Shown: positions 1-10,038 of the stretch, in pieces
Position numbering within the stretch: the first letter of the stretch is position 1
Layout of the letters: every line of letters begins with the position of its first letter
NCBI GenBank assembly: GCA_002869605.1
Contig: PKUI01000040.1
Span: 1 to 21,877 of the forward strand
DNA length: 21,877 nt
Source: Desulfuromonas sp.
GTDB taxonomy: Bacteria > Desulfobacterota > Desulfuromonadia > Desulfuromonadales > SZUA-401
Direction of reading: 5' to 3'
Translations under genes and position numbers: made by a program
The notes under the pieces: generated by a model
What the model saw: the letters and a program-made list of their open reading frames with translations, nothing else
Told to the model about the DNA's origin: nothing
Databases searched by the model: none

Positions 1-30
1 CCCGGTGGCGTAATAACGCTGTTCAGCCAT
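1..30 (-). CDS. rpsI: 30S ribosomal protein S9, 5' end only
   Basis: Only the first ten codons lie in the window, reading MAEQRYYATG, which matches the usual N-terminus of bacterial S9. The rest runs off the left edge. S9 is a small-subunit protein whose C-terminal tail contacts P-site tRNA. The ATG follows an AGGAGAGAG SD site. It lies 18 bases after the rplM stop, and L13-S9 is one of the most conserved two-gene operons in bacteria, which supports the call despite the short fragment. Confidence 0.85.
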   Translation of the reverse strand, partial: MAEQRYYATG

Positions 31-48
31 CATCTCTCTCCTGCTCCC

Positions 49-477
49 TTAAACAGCCAGCTCTTTAGGCTGCTGGGCTTTGTGCGGGTGCTCGGGACCA
101 GTATAAACCTTAAGCTTCTTGAGCATCTGGCGTCCCAACTTGTTCTTCGGCAACATCCCCTTGACCGCCTTGCGGATCACGTCCTCAGGCTTCTTCTCCA
201 GCATCGTCGCGGCGTTAGCCGAACGGATGCCGCCAGGGTAACCGGTGTGACGATAGTACATCTTGTCACTCACTTTGTTGCCGGTCAGCTTGATTTTCTC
301 TGCGTTGACAACCACCACGAAGTCACCGGCATCGACACTCGGCGAATAAATCGCCTTGTGCTTACCGCGCAGAACACGGGCTATCTGGGACGCTACACGA
401 CCCAGAACCTGACCCTCAAGATCAACGACATGCCAGTCGCGCTTGATCTCCGATTGCTTTGCAATTTCGGTACTCAT
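49..477 (-). CDS. rplM: 50S ribosomal protein L13
   Basis: A 142-residue protein of normal length for L13, an early-assembly protein of the large ribosomal subunit that binds 23S rRNA. The N-terminal part contains [16 protein letters not shown] and the [11 protein letters not shown] stretch. The middle has [10 protein letters not shown] and the end carries the [11 protein letters not shown] segment, all typical of the family. The ATG is preceded by GAGGA at good spacing. It is the first gene of the L13-S9 operon, driven by a promoter whose -35 box overlaps the end of truA. Confidence 0.97.
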   Translation of the reverse strand: MSTEIAKQSEIKRDWHVVDLEGQVLGRVASQIARVLRGKHKAIYSPSVDAGDFVVVVNAEKIKLTGNKVSDKMYYRHTGYPGGIRSANAATMLEKKPEDVIRKAVKGMLPKNKLGRQMLKKLKVYTGPEHPHKAQQPKELAV

Positions 478-528
478 TGATTCCTCACTAAACCATTTCT
501 TGTGAATTCGGGGCTCACAGAAGCAGTG

Positions 529-557
529 AATTTATCCAAAAGGATTAATGTTGTCAA
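529..557 (-). promoter_or_regulatory. Sigma-70-type promoter for rplM-rpsI
   Basis: On the minus strand TTGACA (557-552) is followed, after a 17-base spacer, by TAAATT (534-529). The -35 box is a perfect consensus and contains the TGA stop codon of truA. It lies about 50 bases upstream of the rplM start. It was identified by motif only; no start site was mapped. Confidence 0.7.
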
Positions 558-1324
558 GGGAAATTTTCCCAGAATTCAAGGTCTTTCCCCGGGTAGCGAA
601 CACGCATCAGAATAAGACCAAACGCAGGGGCCGTAACCCCGGCGGAGAACTCCTTGGGACGATTGAGCATCTGCTCGACACTCTGCAAGGTGCGCCTGCC
701 AGTGGCGACCTCCACCAGCGTCCCGGTGATGCGACGCACCATGTAACGCAAAAAACCGCTACCGACGACATCGATGATGACGAAATCACCCTCCGTAGAG
801 ACCCTTAGCAGATCGATGCGGCGCACGCTGGTGGTCGCATTGCAGCTACTGACCCTGAACGCCTCAAAGTCGTGCTCACCGATCAGCAGCTGTGCGGCAC
901 GACGCATCAAGTCGAGGTCGAGCGGCTTGCGCAAATGCCAGCTCCGTTGCCGATGGAGGGCCGAGCGGACTGCACCGACGTACAGTTGATAGCGATACCA
1001 CTTCCCTTGTGCACCGAACCGCGCGTGAAAGTCATCCGCGACCGCATGCACCTCACGCACCACGACATCATCGGGCAACAGACGATTAACCCCTTCACGG
1101 TATGCCCGTTCCGGAAGCTCCCTGGGAGAATCAAAATGCGCCGACATCCCCTGGGCGTGCACACCTGCATCCGTACGTCCCGACGAAAACAGGGTGACCG
1201 CGACACCTACGACCGTAGAGAGCGCCTCTTCAACCACCTGCTGTACGGTGAGACTGTTCGCCTGCCTTTGCCAGCCTCCGTAATGGCTACCGTCGTACTC
1301 GATGATCAACTGATATCTCTTCAC
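554..1324 (-). CDS. truA: tRNA pseudouridine(38-40) synthase
   Basis: Converts uridines at positions 38, 39 and 40 of the tRNA anticodon arm to pseudouridine. The catalytic aspartate sits in SSGRTDAGVHA (about D52). Other family stretches are the N-terminal IEYDGSHYGGWQRQ, the central GKWYRYQLY and the C-terminal GSGFLRYMVRRITGTL. The chosen start is GTG at 1324, giving 256 residues beginning V/M-KRYQLIIEYDG. It has GGAG eight bases upstream and overlaps the ecfT stop as GTGA. A longer frame exists upstream but only extends into ecfT. The four-base overlap implies translational coupling to ecfT. The TGA stop lies inside the -35 box of the rplM promoter. Confidence 0.96.
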   Translation of the reverse strand: MKRYQLIIEYDGSHYGGWQRQANSLTVQQVVEEALSTVVGVAVTLFSSGRTDAGVHAQGMSAHFDSPRELPERAYREGVNRLLPDDVVVREVHAVADDFHARFGAQGKWYRYQLYVGAVRSALHRQRSWHLRKPLDLDLMRRAAQLLIGEHDFEAFRVSSCNATTSVRRIDLLRVSTEGDFVIIDVVGSGFLRYMVRRITGTLVEVATGRRTLQSVEQMLNRPKEFSAGVTAPAFGLILMRVRYPGKDLEFWENFP

Positions 1325-2097
1325 GGTCCTAACTCCAGCAACAGACCAACATATAGAAGGTTCACAACCAGAAACGTCCACTCCTTCCGACCAAAACCTG
1401 CAGACAAAGTAATAGGCGCCCCGGACATGAGTGATTCACCACGAGAAAGCTTACCCGCCATCTCGTCAGCATGCTCGAAACATTGTTCGAGCAACAGACC
1501 GGATATACCCACGACACGCTTTATGCGGTTGCGTAGCCCGCCGGTAAACCGCGAGACCTTTGCAACTTCGGGCCATTCTGCCAACATCATATCGAGAAAG
1601 TACATCACCATCCGCAAGGAATCGCCAACCAGAGCGACCGGCACTCCGAAACGTTTGAGTGGCGAAGCAAGGCGTTCGATGCCCGTAGCCAGCGCGGTAG
1701 GATGGGTCGTCGAAGAAATCAGCAGAGAAAAGCCAAAGGCCAGTGAAAGCTGTAGACAAACCAGCCCCCCTGCCACAAGCCCTTCTCGGGAGAGCCAGGG
1801 CAGCCCGAAAAGCGTGTAACCGGGTGTCAACAGCAGATAAACCAGCAGTGTGAAGGCGAAAAGATAACGTAGCGAGCGGAGGAGACGTATATAGCTGGAG
1901 AGGCGGTTACCACTGCAACAAAACAGCACAAGCAACAGCAGCGTCAAACCCGCAAGGGGCAGCAGTTCCTGGGACACAAAACAGACCACAATACAGAGAG
2001 TCAGGGACAGCAGCTTGCTACGAGGGTCGAGTCGATGCAACAGACTATCGCCCGAGACGTAACGGCCAGGCATATGTATCGAGACTGGACTGCCCAT
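1321..2097 (-). CDS. EcfT/CbiQ-family energy-coupling factor transmembrane protein
   Basis: A hydrophobic 258-residue protein related to the T component of ECF vitamin/metal importers. That component couples two ATPases to a substrate-binding S protein. The N-terminus has the family hallmark PGRYVSGDSLLHRLDPRSKLL, followed by several membrane segments (about residues 30-130). A cytoplasmic coupling region contains RNRIKRVVGISG and MAGKLSRGESL, where the usual A-R-G motif reads S-R-G. A final hydrophobic helix ends the protein. No ATPase or S-component gene is next to it. The start is uncertain: ATG 2097 keeps residues usually present before the GRY motif, while ATG 2073 is possible, and neither has a strong SD. 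It overlaps truA by four bases and probably shares the leuB transcript. The substrate cannot be told. Confidence 0.85.
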   Translation of the reverse strand: MGSPVSIHMPGRYVSGDSLLHRLDPRSKLLSLTLCIVVCFVSQELLPLAGLTLLLLVLFCCSGNRLSSYIRLLRSLRYLFAFTLLVYLLLTPGYTLFGLPWLSREGLVAGGLVCLQLSLAFGFSLLISSTTHPTALATGIERLASPLKRFGVPVALVGDSLRMVMYFLDMMLAEWPEVAKVSRFTGGLRNRIKRVVGISGLLLEQCFEHADEMAGKLSRGESLMSGAPITLSAGFGRKEWTFLVVNLLYVGLLLELGP

Positions 2098-2112
2098 CGT
2101 GCCTACTTTTGA

Positions 2113-2139
2113 AGTGGGGGGGGACGCCCCCCCCCCACT
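2113..2139 (-). repeat. G8/C10 homopolymer hairpin between leuB and ecfT
   Basis: The plus strand reads AGT, eight G, ACG, ten C, ACT, so either strand can fold into an AGT-G8 / C8-ACT stem with a tiny loop. There is no U-rich tail, so it is not a classical terminator. It lies 16-42 bases upstream of the ecfT start. Homopolymers this long are prone to slippage and to sequencing error, so the exact lengths are uncertain. Confidence 0.7.
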
Positions 2140-2150
2140 CGACAGCAAAC

Positions 2151-2172
2151 AGGCCCGAGAAAATGCAGGCCT
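2151..2172 (-). terminator. Weak hairpin after leuB
   Basis: On the minus strand AGGCC and GGCCT form a 5-bp stem around a 12-base loop, followed by GTTTG, about ten bases after the leuB stop. The stem is short and the U-run poor. At best it is a leaky terminator, so ecfT may be read from the leuB promoter. Confidence 0.3.
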
Positions 2173-2182
2173 TTAAGACGTG

Positions 2183-3322
<1,140 letters not shown>

Positions 3323-3339
3323 TTATCAAAACGCGCTGC

Positions 3340-3369
3340 ACTATAGCGAGCAGTGGTTGATGCTGTCAA
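3340..3369 (-). promoter_or_regulatory. Sigma-70-type promoter for leuB
   Basis: Minus strand TTGACA (3369-3364), an 18-base spacer, then TATAGT (3345-3340). Both boxes are near perfect. It lies between the leuD terminator and the leuB start, with a leader of about 60 bases that shows no T-box motif. Confidence 0.75.
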
Positions 3370-3394
3370 CGCGGCAACGATGGTGCTGATGAAT

Positions 3395-3417
3395 AAAAAG
3401 GGCCGCCAGAGCGGCCC
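3395..3417 (-). terminator. Intrinsic terminator after leuD
   Basis: The minus strand has GGGCCGC and GCGGCCC forming a 7-bp perfect stem with a CUGG tetraloop, immediately followed by TTTTTATT. It begins 16 bases after the leuD stop. Confidence 0.85.
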
Positions 3418-3432
3418 CTCCTAAGATGTTCA

Positions 3433-3963
3433 TTAATAACGTGAGTCGGCGTATTCGACCCATCCACCCGCTTCGACCAACGCCTTGTCAAACGGGCTGA
3501 TCTCGAAGTTAAAGGCCAGGCTTTTGCCGTTATTCTCAGCGGTTACCTGCTGCCCCTGAAGATCTACCTTAACCTGCATTCCGCCGGCTTTGCCAAGCTC
3601 GACCAGCTGGGCTATCTCTGCCTTGGGAAGCTCGATGGCAAGCATGCCGCAGTTGAACATGTTCTGGCGGAAAATCCGAGCATAGCTCTCGGCAATCACG
3701 GTGTGAACATCGTTGACCTCGAACACCCACGGGGCATGTTCACGGGAAGAACCGCAACCGAAGTTCTCGCGTGACACGATAACCGTTGAATTTTTCAGCG
3801 TCTCCCCTTTGGGGTCGAAACCTTCAAGCATCAAGTCCTCGAGGATATAAGGCTTCAGGGCCTCCTTGGTCACCTCGGTAAGATACTTGGCAGGAATAAT
3901 CTCATCAGTGTTGATATCAGCGCGATCGAGGCAAATCGCCGCGCCGCCAAAGGTCTTTTTCAT
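3433..3963 (-). CDS. leuD: 3-isopropylmalate dehydratase small subunit
   Basis: The swivel-domain subunit that pairs with LeuC to isomerise 2- to 3-isopropylmalate. At 176 residues it is the shorter archaeal/bacterial-type form (the E. coli type is about 200). Recognisable stretches are DRADINTDEIIPAKYL near the N-terminus and ENFGCGSSREHAPW near residue 70, the conserved substrate-contacting loop. SD AGGAGA precedes the ATG. It follows leuC after 28 bases and closes the leuC-leuD unit ahead of a strong terminator. This subtype overlaps with homoaconitase and methylmalate dehydratase subunits, but the leu context makes isopropylmalate the likely substrate. Confidence 0.95.
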   Translation of the reverse strand: MKKTFGGAAICLDRADINTDEIIPAKYLTEVTKEALKPYILEDLMLEGFDPKGETLKNSTVIVSRENFGCGSSREHAPWVFEVNDVHTVIAESYARIFRQNMFNCGMLAIELPKAEIAQLVELGKAGGMQVKVDLQGQQVTAENNGKSLAFNFEISPFDKALVEAGGWVEYADSRY

Positions 3964-3991
3964 CGCTTGTCTCCTGATTTCGTGTCTCGAC

Positions 3992-5275
3992 TCACTTGAT
4001 TGTACGCGCGTCGGTGATAACCCCGGTGATCGCGGTGGCAGCGGCGGTAGCGGGGCTCATCAGGTGCACCATGCCCCCTTTCCCCATACGGCCGGCAAAG
4101 TTGCGATTGGTGGTCGAAGCACAGACCTCACCCTCGGCAAGCACGCCATTACTCATGCCCAGACACGCGCCACAAGTCGGGTTAGTGACACAGAACCCGG
4201 CCTCCATGAAGATATCCATGAGCCCCTCGTCCATCGCCTCCTGGAAGATCTTGGGCGTTGCCGGAGAGACGATTCCACGCACACTGTCGGCGATCTTACG
4301 CCCCTTGATCACAGCGGCTGCTTCACGCAGGTCCTCGATGCGGCCGTTAGTGCAACTGCCGATATAGACCTGATCAACCGGGGTACCACCCAGTTCACCA
4401 GCTGTCTTGACGCAGTCCGGCTTATAATCGAAGGTTACCTGAGGCTCGAGGGCGGAAACATCGTAGTCGAGCACCTTGTCGTAGGCGGCGTCAGCATCAG
4501 GGAGCCAGCGGCTGTATTCAGCCAAGGCTGCTTCCTTGCTGGCAAATTCGTCCTGAATAAAGGGCCACAGGTAATCGACCGTCACCTGGTCGGGAGGACA
4601 GATGCCGCAGGTCCCGCCAGCTTCGATCGCCATGTTACACAGGGTCATGCGCGACTCCATGCTCATGGCATCGATAACCGGCCCGTGGAACTCGAGGACC
4701 CGGTCGGTGGCGCCGTTAACACCGAGTTGACCGATGACATAGAGGATCACGTCCTTGGCAAATACCCCTTCCGGCAGGCTGCCGTTAAGGTTAACCCGAA
4801 TCGTCTTCGGCTCGCGGAAAGCGCAAACCCCCTTAAGAATACCGACCTCGAGATCGGTGGTGCCGACACCCGCGGCAAAGGCACCGAAGGCACCATGCGT
4901 ACAAGTATGCGAGTCGCCCATGATGACCGTGAAACCGGGGCGGATATAGCCCTTTTCGGGAAAGATCGCGTGACACACGCCGTTACGGCCGACATCAAAA
5001 AAGTCCTTGATGTCGTGACGCCGCGCCCAGTCACGCAGGATCTTGGCCTGCAGCGCAGTCTTACTGTCTTTGGCCGGAGTAACATGATCAATAACCGCTT
5101 TGATCTTGGTGTTATCGAAAACCCGATCCTTGTCGCGCCACTCCAGGTCGGCAATCGCCACCGGAGTGGTAATCTCGTGGCACAACACCCTGTCGAGGCT
5201 TAAGACCTTGGTCCCAGAAAAGGGTTCATCACGCAGATGCGCACTGAATATTTTCTCTGCTATGGTCTGTCCCAT
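3992..5275 (-). CDS. leuC: 3-isopropylmalate dehydratase large subunit
   Basis: The aconitase-fold subunit holding a [4Fe-4S] cluster that dehydrates and rehydrates isopropylmalate. At 427 residues it is the shorter LeuC/HacA-type family rather than the roughly 466-residue E. coli type. Cluster ligands appear as the cysteine of GSCTNGR (about residue 308) and the pair in PTCGACLG (about 368 and 371). The N-terminal half carries VIMGDSHTCTHGAFGAFA. The ATG has AAGGAGAG upstream. It is transcribed with leuD from its own predicted promoter, behind a hairpin that follows leuA. A related dehydratase specificity (homoaconitate, citramalate) cannot be excluded from sequence alone. Confidence 0.95.
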   Translation of the reverse strand: MGQTIAEKIFSAHLRDEPFSGTKVLSLDRVLCHEITTPVAIADLEWRDKDRVFDNTKIKAVIDHVTPAKDSKTALQAKILRDWARRHDIKDFFDVGRNGVCHAIFPEKGYIRPGFTVIMGDSHTCTHGAFGAFAAGVGTTDLEVGILKGVCAFREPKTIRVNLNGSLPEGVFAKDVILYVIGQLGVNGATDRVLEFHGPVIDAMSMESRMTLCNMAIEAGGTCGICPPDQVTVDYLWPFIQDEFASKEAALAEYSRWLPDADAAYDKVLDYDVSALEPQVTFDYKPDCVKTAGELGGTPVDQVYIGSCTNGRIEDLREAAAVIKGRKIADSVRGIVSPATPKIFQEAMDEGLMDIFMEAGFCVTNPTCGACLGMSNGVLAEGEVCASTTNRNFAGRMGKGGMVHLMSPATAAATAITGVITDARTIK

Positions 5276-5312
5276 ACTCTCTCCTTGCTAAAACTGATAT
5301 CGGCAGCGCCAG

Positions 5313-5341
5313 AGTCTAACGCATCTATGGACATCAGGCAA
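5313..5341 (-). promoter_or_regulatory. Probable sigma-70-type promoter for leuC-leuD
   Basis: Minus strand TTGCCT (5341-5336), a 17-base spacer, then TAGACT (5318-5313), about 40 bases before the leuC start. It lies directly after the leuA hairpin. The leader is too short for a T-box. Confidence 0.55.
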
Positions 5342-5344
5342 TAG

Positions 5345-5373
5345 AGGGGCGGGACGCGTTGCGCCCCGCCCCT
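5345..5373 (-). terminator. Hairpin after leuA, likely terminator
   Basis: On the minus strand AGGGGCGGG pairs perfectly with CCCGCCCCT over nine bases, with an inner GCG/CGC pairing. The sequence after it is CTATTG rather than a U-run, so it may be an inefficient terminator or an mRNA 3'-end stabiliser. It starts about 25 bases after the leuA stop. Confidence 0.55.
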
Positions 5374-5398
5374 TCTGAATATTTGATGTGGAGCGCTG

Positions 5399-6933
<1,535 letters not shown>

Positions 6934-6937
<4 letters not shown>

Positions 6938-7050
6938 TGGATCTCTCCTTTGATCTCTGTGTACCGGTGGAATCGCTGGCCACCGATGTTTGACAAAAAC
7001 GGGTAACGCTGAATCTCAAGACCGACTAGCTCTCCCAGGTCAGATTCCAA
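6934..7050 (-). CDS. Candidate 38-residue peptide coupled to leuA
   Basis: A short ORF, not recognised as any family, lies between the T-box terminator and leuA. It starts at TTG 7050, preceded by a near-perfect AGGAGGT SD, and ends in a TGA that overlaps the leuA ATG (ATGA). The peptide begins MESDLGELVGLEIQRYPFLS and continues NIGGQRFHRYTEIKGEIQ. It is not rich in leucine, so it is not a classical attenuation peptide, and it has no membrane segment. Its 3' half contains an inverted repeat (CGGTGG/CCACCG) just ahead of the leuA SD. A coupling role in leuA translation is inferred. It could instead be untranslated spacer with a chance open frame. Confidence 0.55.
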
Positions 7051-7080
7051 GGTGACCACCTCCTCTCTACCGTGCGATGT

Positions 7081-7118
7081 AAAAAATAAAAAACTCCCGC
7101 CCCGTTCAGGGGCGAGAG
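7081..7118 (-). terminator. T-box-controlled terminator upstream of leuA
   Basis: CTCTCGCCCC pairs with GGGGCGGGAG (one G-U pair) around a five-base loop, followed by TTTTTTATTTTTT. The left arm is shared with the T-box antiterminator, as expected of a regulated terminator. Confidence 0.92.
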
Positions 7119-7340
7119 CTTGCGCTTCGCGGTACCACCCTGATTTGGTCCCGAACGGGACCCTTCATGTCACCCTTTACGCAGGCTCACGGTGACCACT
7201 ATCAGGAGGTTTAGCTCCGTTCGCAGTCACGGCTCGGAGGCGAGTTCAGTCAATTTCCTGTGTCGGCTCGCAGCAACCGCCGACTCTCTGGAACAGGCTC
7301 TTCGACCTACTACTCCTCGTCATTGCCTTTGACGAATTAA
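7081..7340 (-). promoter_or_regulatory. T-box riboswitch, leucine type, for leuA
   Basis: A full T-box leader on the minus strand. Stem I contains the conserved AGAGAG at 7289 followed by GTCGGC, GGTTGCTGCGA, GCCGAC (7284-7262). On its 3' side TGAACTCGCC places a CTC leucine specifier at 7244-7242. A Stem III hairpin lies at 7162-7147. The T-box AGGGTGGTACCGCG spans 7141-7128; its variable base is U, matching the A discriminator expected of tRNA-Leu. CAGGG and GCG of the T-box can pair with CGC and CCCTG ahead, competing with the terminator. Uncharged tRNA-Leu should stabilise the antiterminator and switch leuA on. Confidence 0.93.
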
Positions 7341-7346
7341 ATTTGA

Positions 7347-7375
7347 ATAAAACAGAACGTGACAAGGGCTGTCAA
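7347..7375 (-). promoter_or_regulatory. Sigma-70-type promoter of the leuA T-box transcript
   Basis: Minus strand TTGACA (7375-7370), a 17-base spacer, TTTTAT (7352-7347). Transcription should start near 7340, just ahead of Stem I, leaving a leader of about 400 bases to leuA. Confidence 0.75.
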
Positions 7376-7413
7376 TATATTTCGTCGCCACCGCCACAAA
7401 AAGACTGTTTTTT

Positions 7414-8208
7414 TCAATCCGGCTGAACAGGCTTTGCTTGAGACGAATCATCCTTGGCGGTTCTCTTACGCAGGCGCAGCAACCTTAAAAGGTAGGCGCC
7501 CGTACCGATACAGATGTAGCTGAGCATGAGCGCGAACAGCATCACCTGCGGCTGGGCAATGATCACGATCAGCAGAATAATACCGCCGACAAGAAACCCG
7601 AAAGGCTGTCGTTTGAAGAGGTCGGGATCCTTGAACGAATAAAAGCTGACATTGCTGACCATCAGGAAAGCCAGAACGTAAATCAGCACCAACACCGAGA
7701 TGCGTCGTTCGAGTTCACCGGTGTAGCCGAGATGGTAAAACAGTAGCACGGTGATCGAGACCATACAGGCCGCAGCCGGAATCGGCAGCCCGACGAAGCG
7801 TTTTGATTCGACGGTATTGACCTGGACATTAAAGCGAGCCAGACGCAAGGCGCCGCAGACCACGAACAGGAAAGCCGCAAGCCAGCCGAGTTTCCCAAAC
7901 GGTTTGAGCGCCCACGCATACATCAGAACCCCCGGCGCAACCCCGAACGCAACCAGGTCGGCCAGCGAATCATACTCGACTCCGAAGCGGCTGGTGGTAC
8001 CGGTCAAGCGTGCCACCTTGCCGTCGAGACCATCGAAGATCGATGCGATCAACACAAACCAGGCCGCAACCTGGAAGTTGGTATTCATGGTCTGGATAAT
8101 GCTGTAAAAACCGGCAATCAACGACCCTGTGGTGAAGAGGTTTGGAAGCACATAGACACCGCGACGCAGGCTTTCCCTTCGATCAAACCCCTTGATTTGT
8201 TGATTCAT
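7414..8208 (-). CDS. pssA: CDP-diacylglycerol-serine O-phosphatidyltransferase
   Basis: An integral membrane enzyme joining CDP-diacylglycerol and L-serine to give phosphatidylserine, the precursor of phosphatidylethanolamine. The 264-residue protein carries the CDP-alcohol phosphotransferase motif, reading DGLDGKVAR then GVEYDSLAD (about residues 59-84, D-x2-D-G-x2-A-R-x8-G-x3-D-x3-D). It has around six to eight hydrophobic segments and a short charged tail. Its ATG overlaps the psd stop (ATGA), so the two enzymes of one pathway are translationally coupled, with PS decarboxylase made first. It ends the ilvD-pssA run; no strong terminator was seen before the leuA promoter. Confidence 0.95.
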   Translation of the reverse strand: MNQQIKGFDRRESLRRGVYVLPNLFTTGSLIAGFYSIIQTMNTNFQVAAWFVLIASIFDGLDGKVARLTGTTSRFGVEYDSLADLVAFGVAPGVLMYAWALKPFGKLGWLAAFLFVVCGALRLARFNVQVNTVESKRFVGLPIPAAACMVSITVLLFYHLGYTGELERRISVLVLIYVLAFLMVSNVSFYSFKDPDLFKRQPFGFLVGGIILLIVIIAQPQVMLFALMLSYICIGTGAYLLRLLRLRKRTAKDDSSQAKPVQPD

Positions 8209-8849
8209 GGCAGATACCCGAGAATGCTTTCTCCGGCGACGGTCAGATCACCAACCTTGACCTCGACATCGCTCCCCTTGGGAAAATAGACATCGACACG
8301 CGAGCCGAAACGGATCAGACCATAACGCTTGCCCCGCTCCAGAGTATCACCAACCTTGGGATAGGTGACAATGCGTCGCGCGACCAACCCGGCAATTTGC
8401 ACGAACAATAAAAGCGCGCCCTTGTCTGTCTCAAGCAGAATCCCGCTCTGTTCGTTCTCGAGGCTCGCCTTGTCGAGAGAGGCGTTGAAAAACTCCCCCC
8501 GGTTGTAAAACATGTCGACGACCTTGCCACCAAACGGTACCCGGTTGACGTGCACGTTGAACACCGACATGAATATGCTGACCTTGATCACCTCGTCCTT
8601 GAAATAACGCTCTTCCGGAACCTCGCCAACAAAGATAACCTTCCCGTCCGCCGGGGCAATCACAGCAGACGCATCTTCGGGGGGAAGACGGTCGGGGTTA
8701 CGGAAAAAATAGATCGCAAACAGCGTCAAGGAAAGGAAGATGACGGTCAGGCAGGGCCAGTCAAGCACACCGAAAACCACGGTAACAAACGCAAACAGTG
8801 CGATAAAGGGATAACCCTCTACGGCAATCGGCTGATCCTGGTTTCGCAT
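8205..8849 (-). CDS. psd: Phosphatidylserine decarboxylase, short (archaeal-type) form
   Basis: Decarboxylates phosphatidylserine to phosphatidylethanolamine at the inner membrane. The 214-residue length and single FGSRVD motif near the C-terminus (Gly182-Ser183) fit the short family. In that family, self-cleavage at Gly-Ser makes the pyruvoyl cofactor. Two hydrophobic segments lie at about residues 15-50, and the HVNRVP stretch is present mid-protein. ATG 8849 was chosen because GAGGTG lies six bases upstream and the protein then begins MRNQDQPIAVEGYPFI. An ATG at 8870 abuts the 3' arm of a strong hairpin and lacks an SD. It overlaps pssA and follows ilvC after about 50 bases. Confidence 0.93.
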   Translation of the reverse strand: MRNQDQPIAVEGYPFIALFAFVTVVFGVLDWPCLTVIFLSLTLFAIYFFRNPDRLPPEDASAVIAPADGKVIFVGEVPEERYFKDEVIKVSIFMSVFNVHVNRVPFGGKVVDMFYNRGEFFNASLDKASLENEQSGILLETDKGALLLFVQIAGLVARRIVTYPKVGDTLERGKRYGLIRFGSRVDVYFPKGSDVEVKVGDLTVAGESILGYLP

Positions 8850-8870
8850 GTAACGCACCTCTACAGACAT

Positions 8871-8893
8871 CAGGCCCGGCAGAGCCGGGCCTG
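8871..8893 (-). other. Perfect 10-bp hairpin between ilvC and psd
   Basis: CAGGCCCGGC and GCCGGGCCTG pair perfectly around a three-base loop, beginning eight bases after the ilvC stop. There is no U-run, so it may be an mRNA 3'-end stabiliser or weak terminator that sets lower psd-pssA expression than ilvC. Confidence 0.65.
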
Positions 8894-8900
8894 TTAACAG

Positions 8901-9914
<1,014 letters not shown>

Positions 9915-9972
9915 TCAAATCCTCCTCATCGGATTAACGGTCTAAATTGTGGACCAGAACTTATAACATGTA

Positions 9973-10012
9973 GCGACGGGCCAAGCCAGATTTTTCCGGC
10001 TTGGCCCGTCGC
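9973..10012 (-). other. Perfect 15-bp hairpin between ilvN and ilvC
   Basis: GCGACGGGCCAAGCC and its exact reverse complement flank a ten-base loop. On the minus strand it is followed by TACATG, not a U-run. It stands alone in the 127-base ilvN-ilvC gap, next to a 12-base palindrome (TTCCAGCTGGAA, 10027-10038) abutting the ilvN stop. The likely role is mRNA processing or differential stability, not simple termination. Confidence 0.75.
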
Positions 10013-10038
10013 AATTAATTGGCGATTTCCAGCTGGAA

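Noticed and set aside
3866..5203. Long plus-strand open frame of 445 codons opposite leuC-leuD
   Set aside because: It is antisense to two clearly recognisable genes, has no family features, and arises from the GC-rich codon pattern. The same holds for other long plus-strand frames opposite truA/ecfT, ilvC and tsf.
7051..7200. Nine-base direct repeat GTGGTCACC in the leuA leader (near 7192-7200 and 7051-7059)
   Set aside because: Two short copies in unrelated parts of the leader are likely coincidental; no third copy or spacing pattern suggests an operator.
8850..8870. Upstream ATG for psd at 8870
   Set aside because: It directly abuts the 3' arm of a strong hairpin and has no SD, whereas ATG 8849 has GAGGTG at good spacing and the expected N-terminus.
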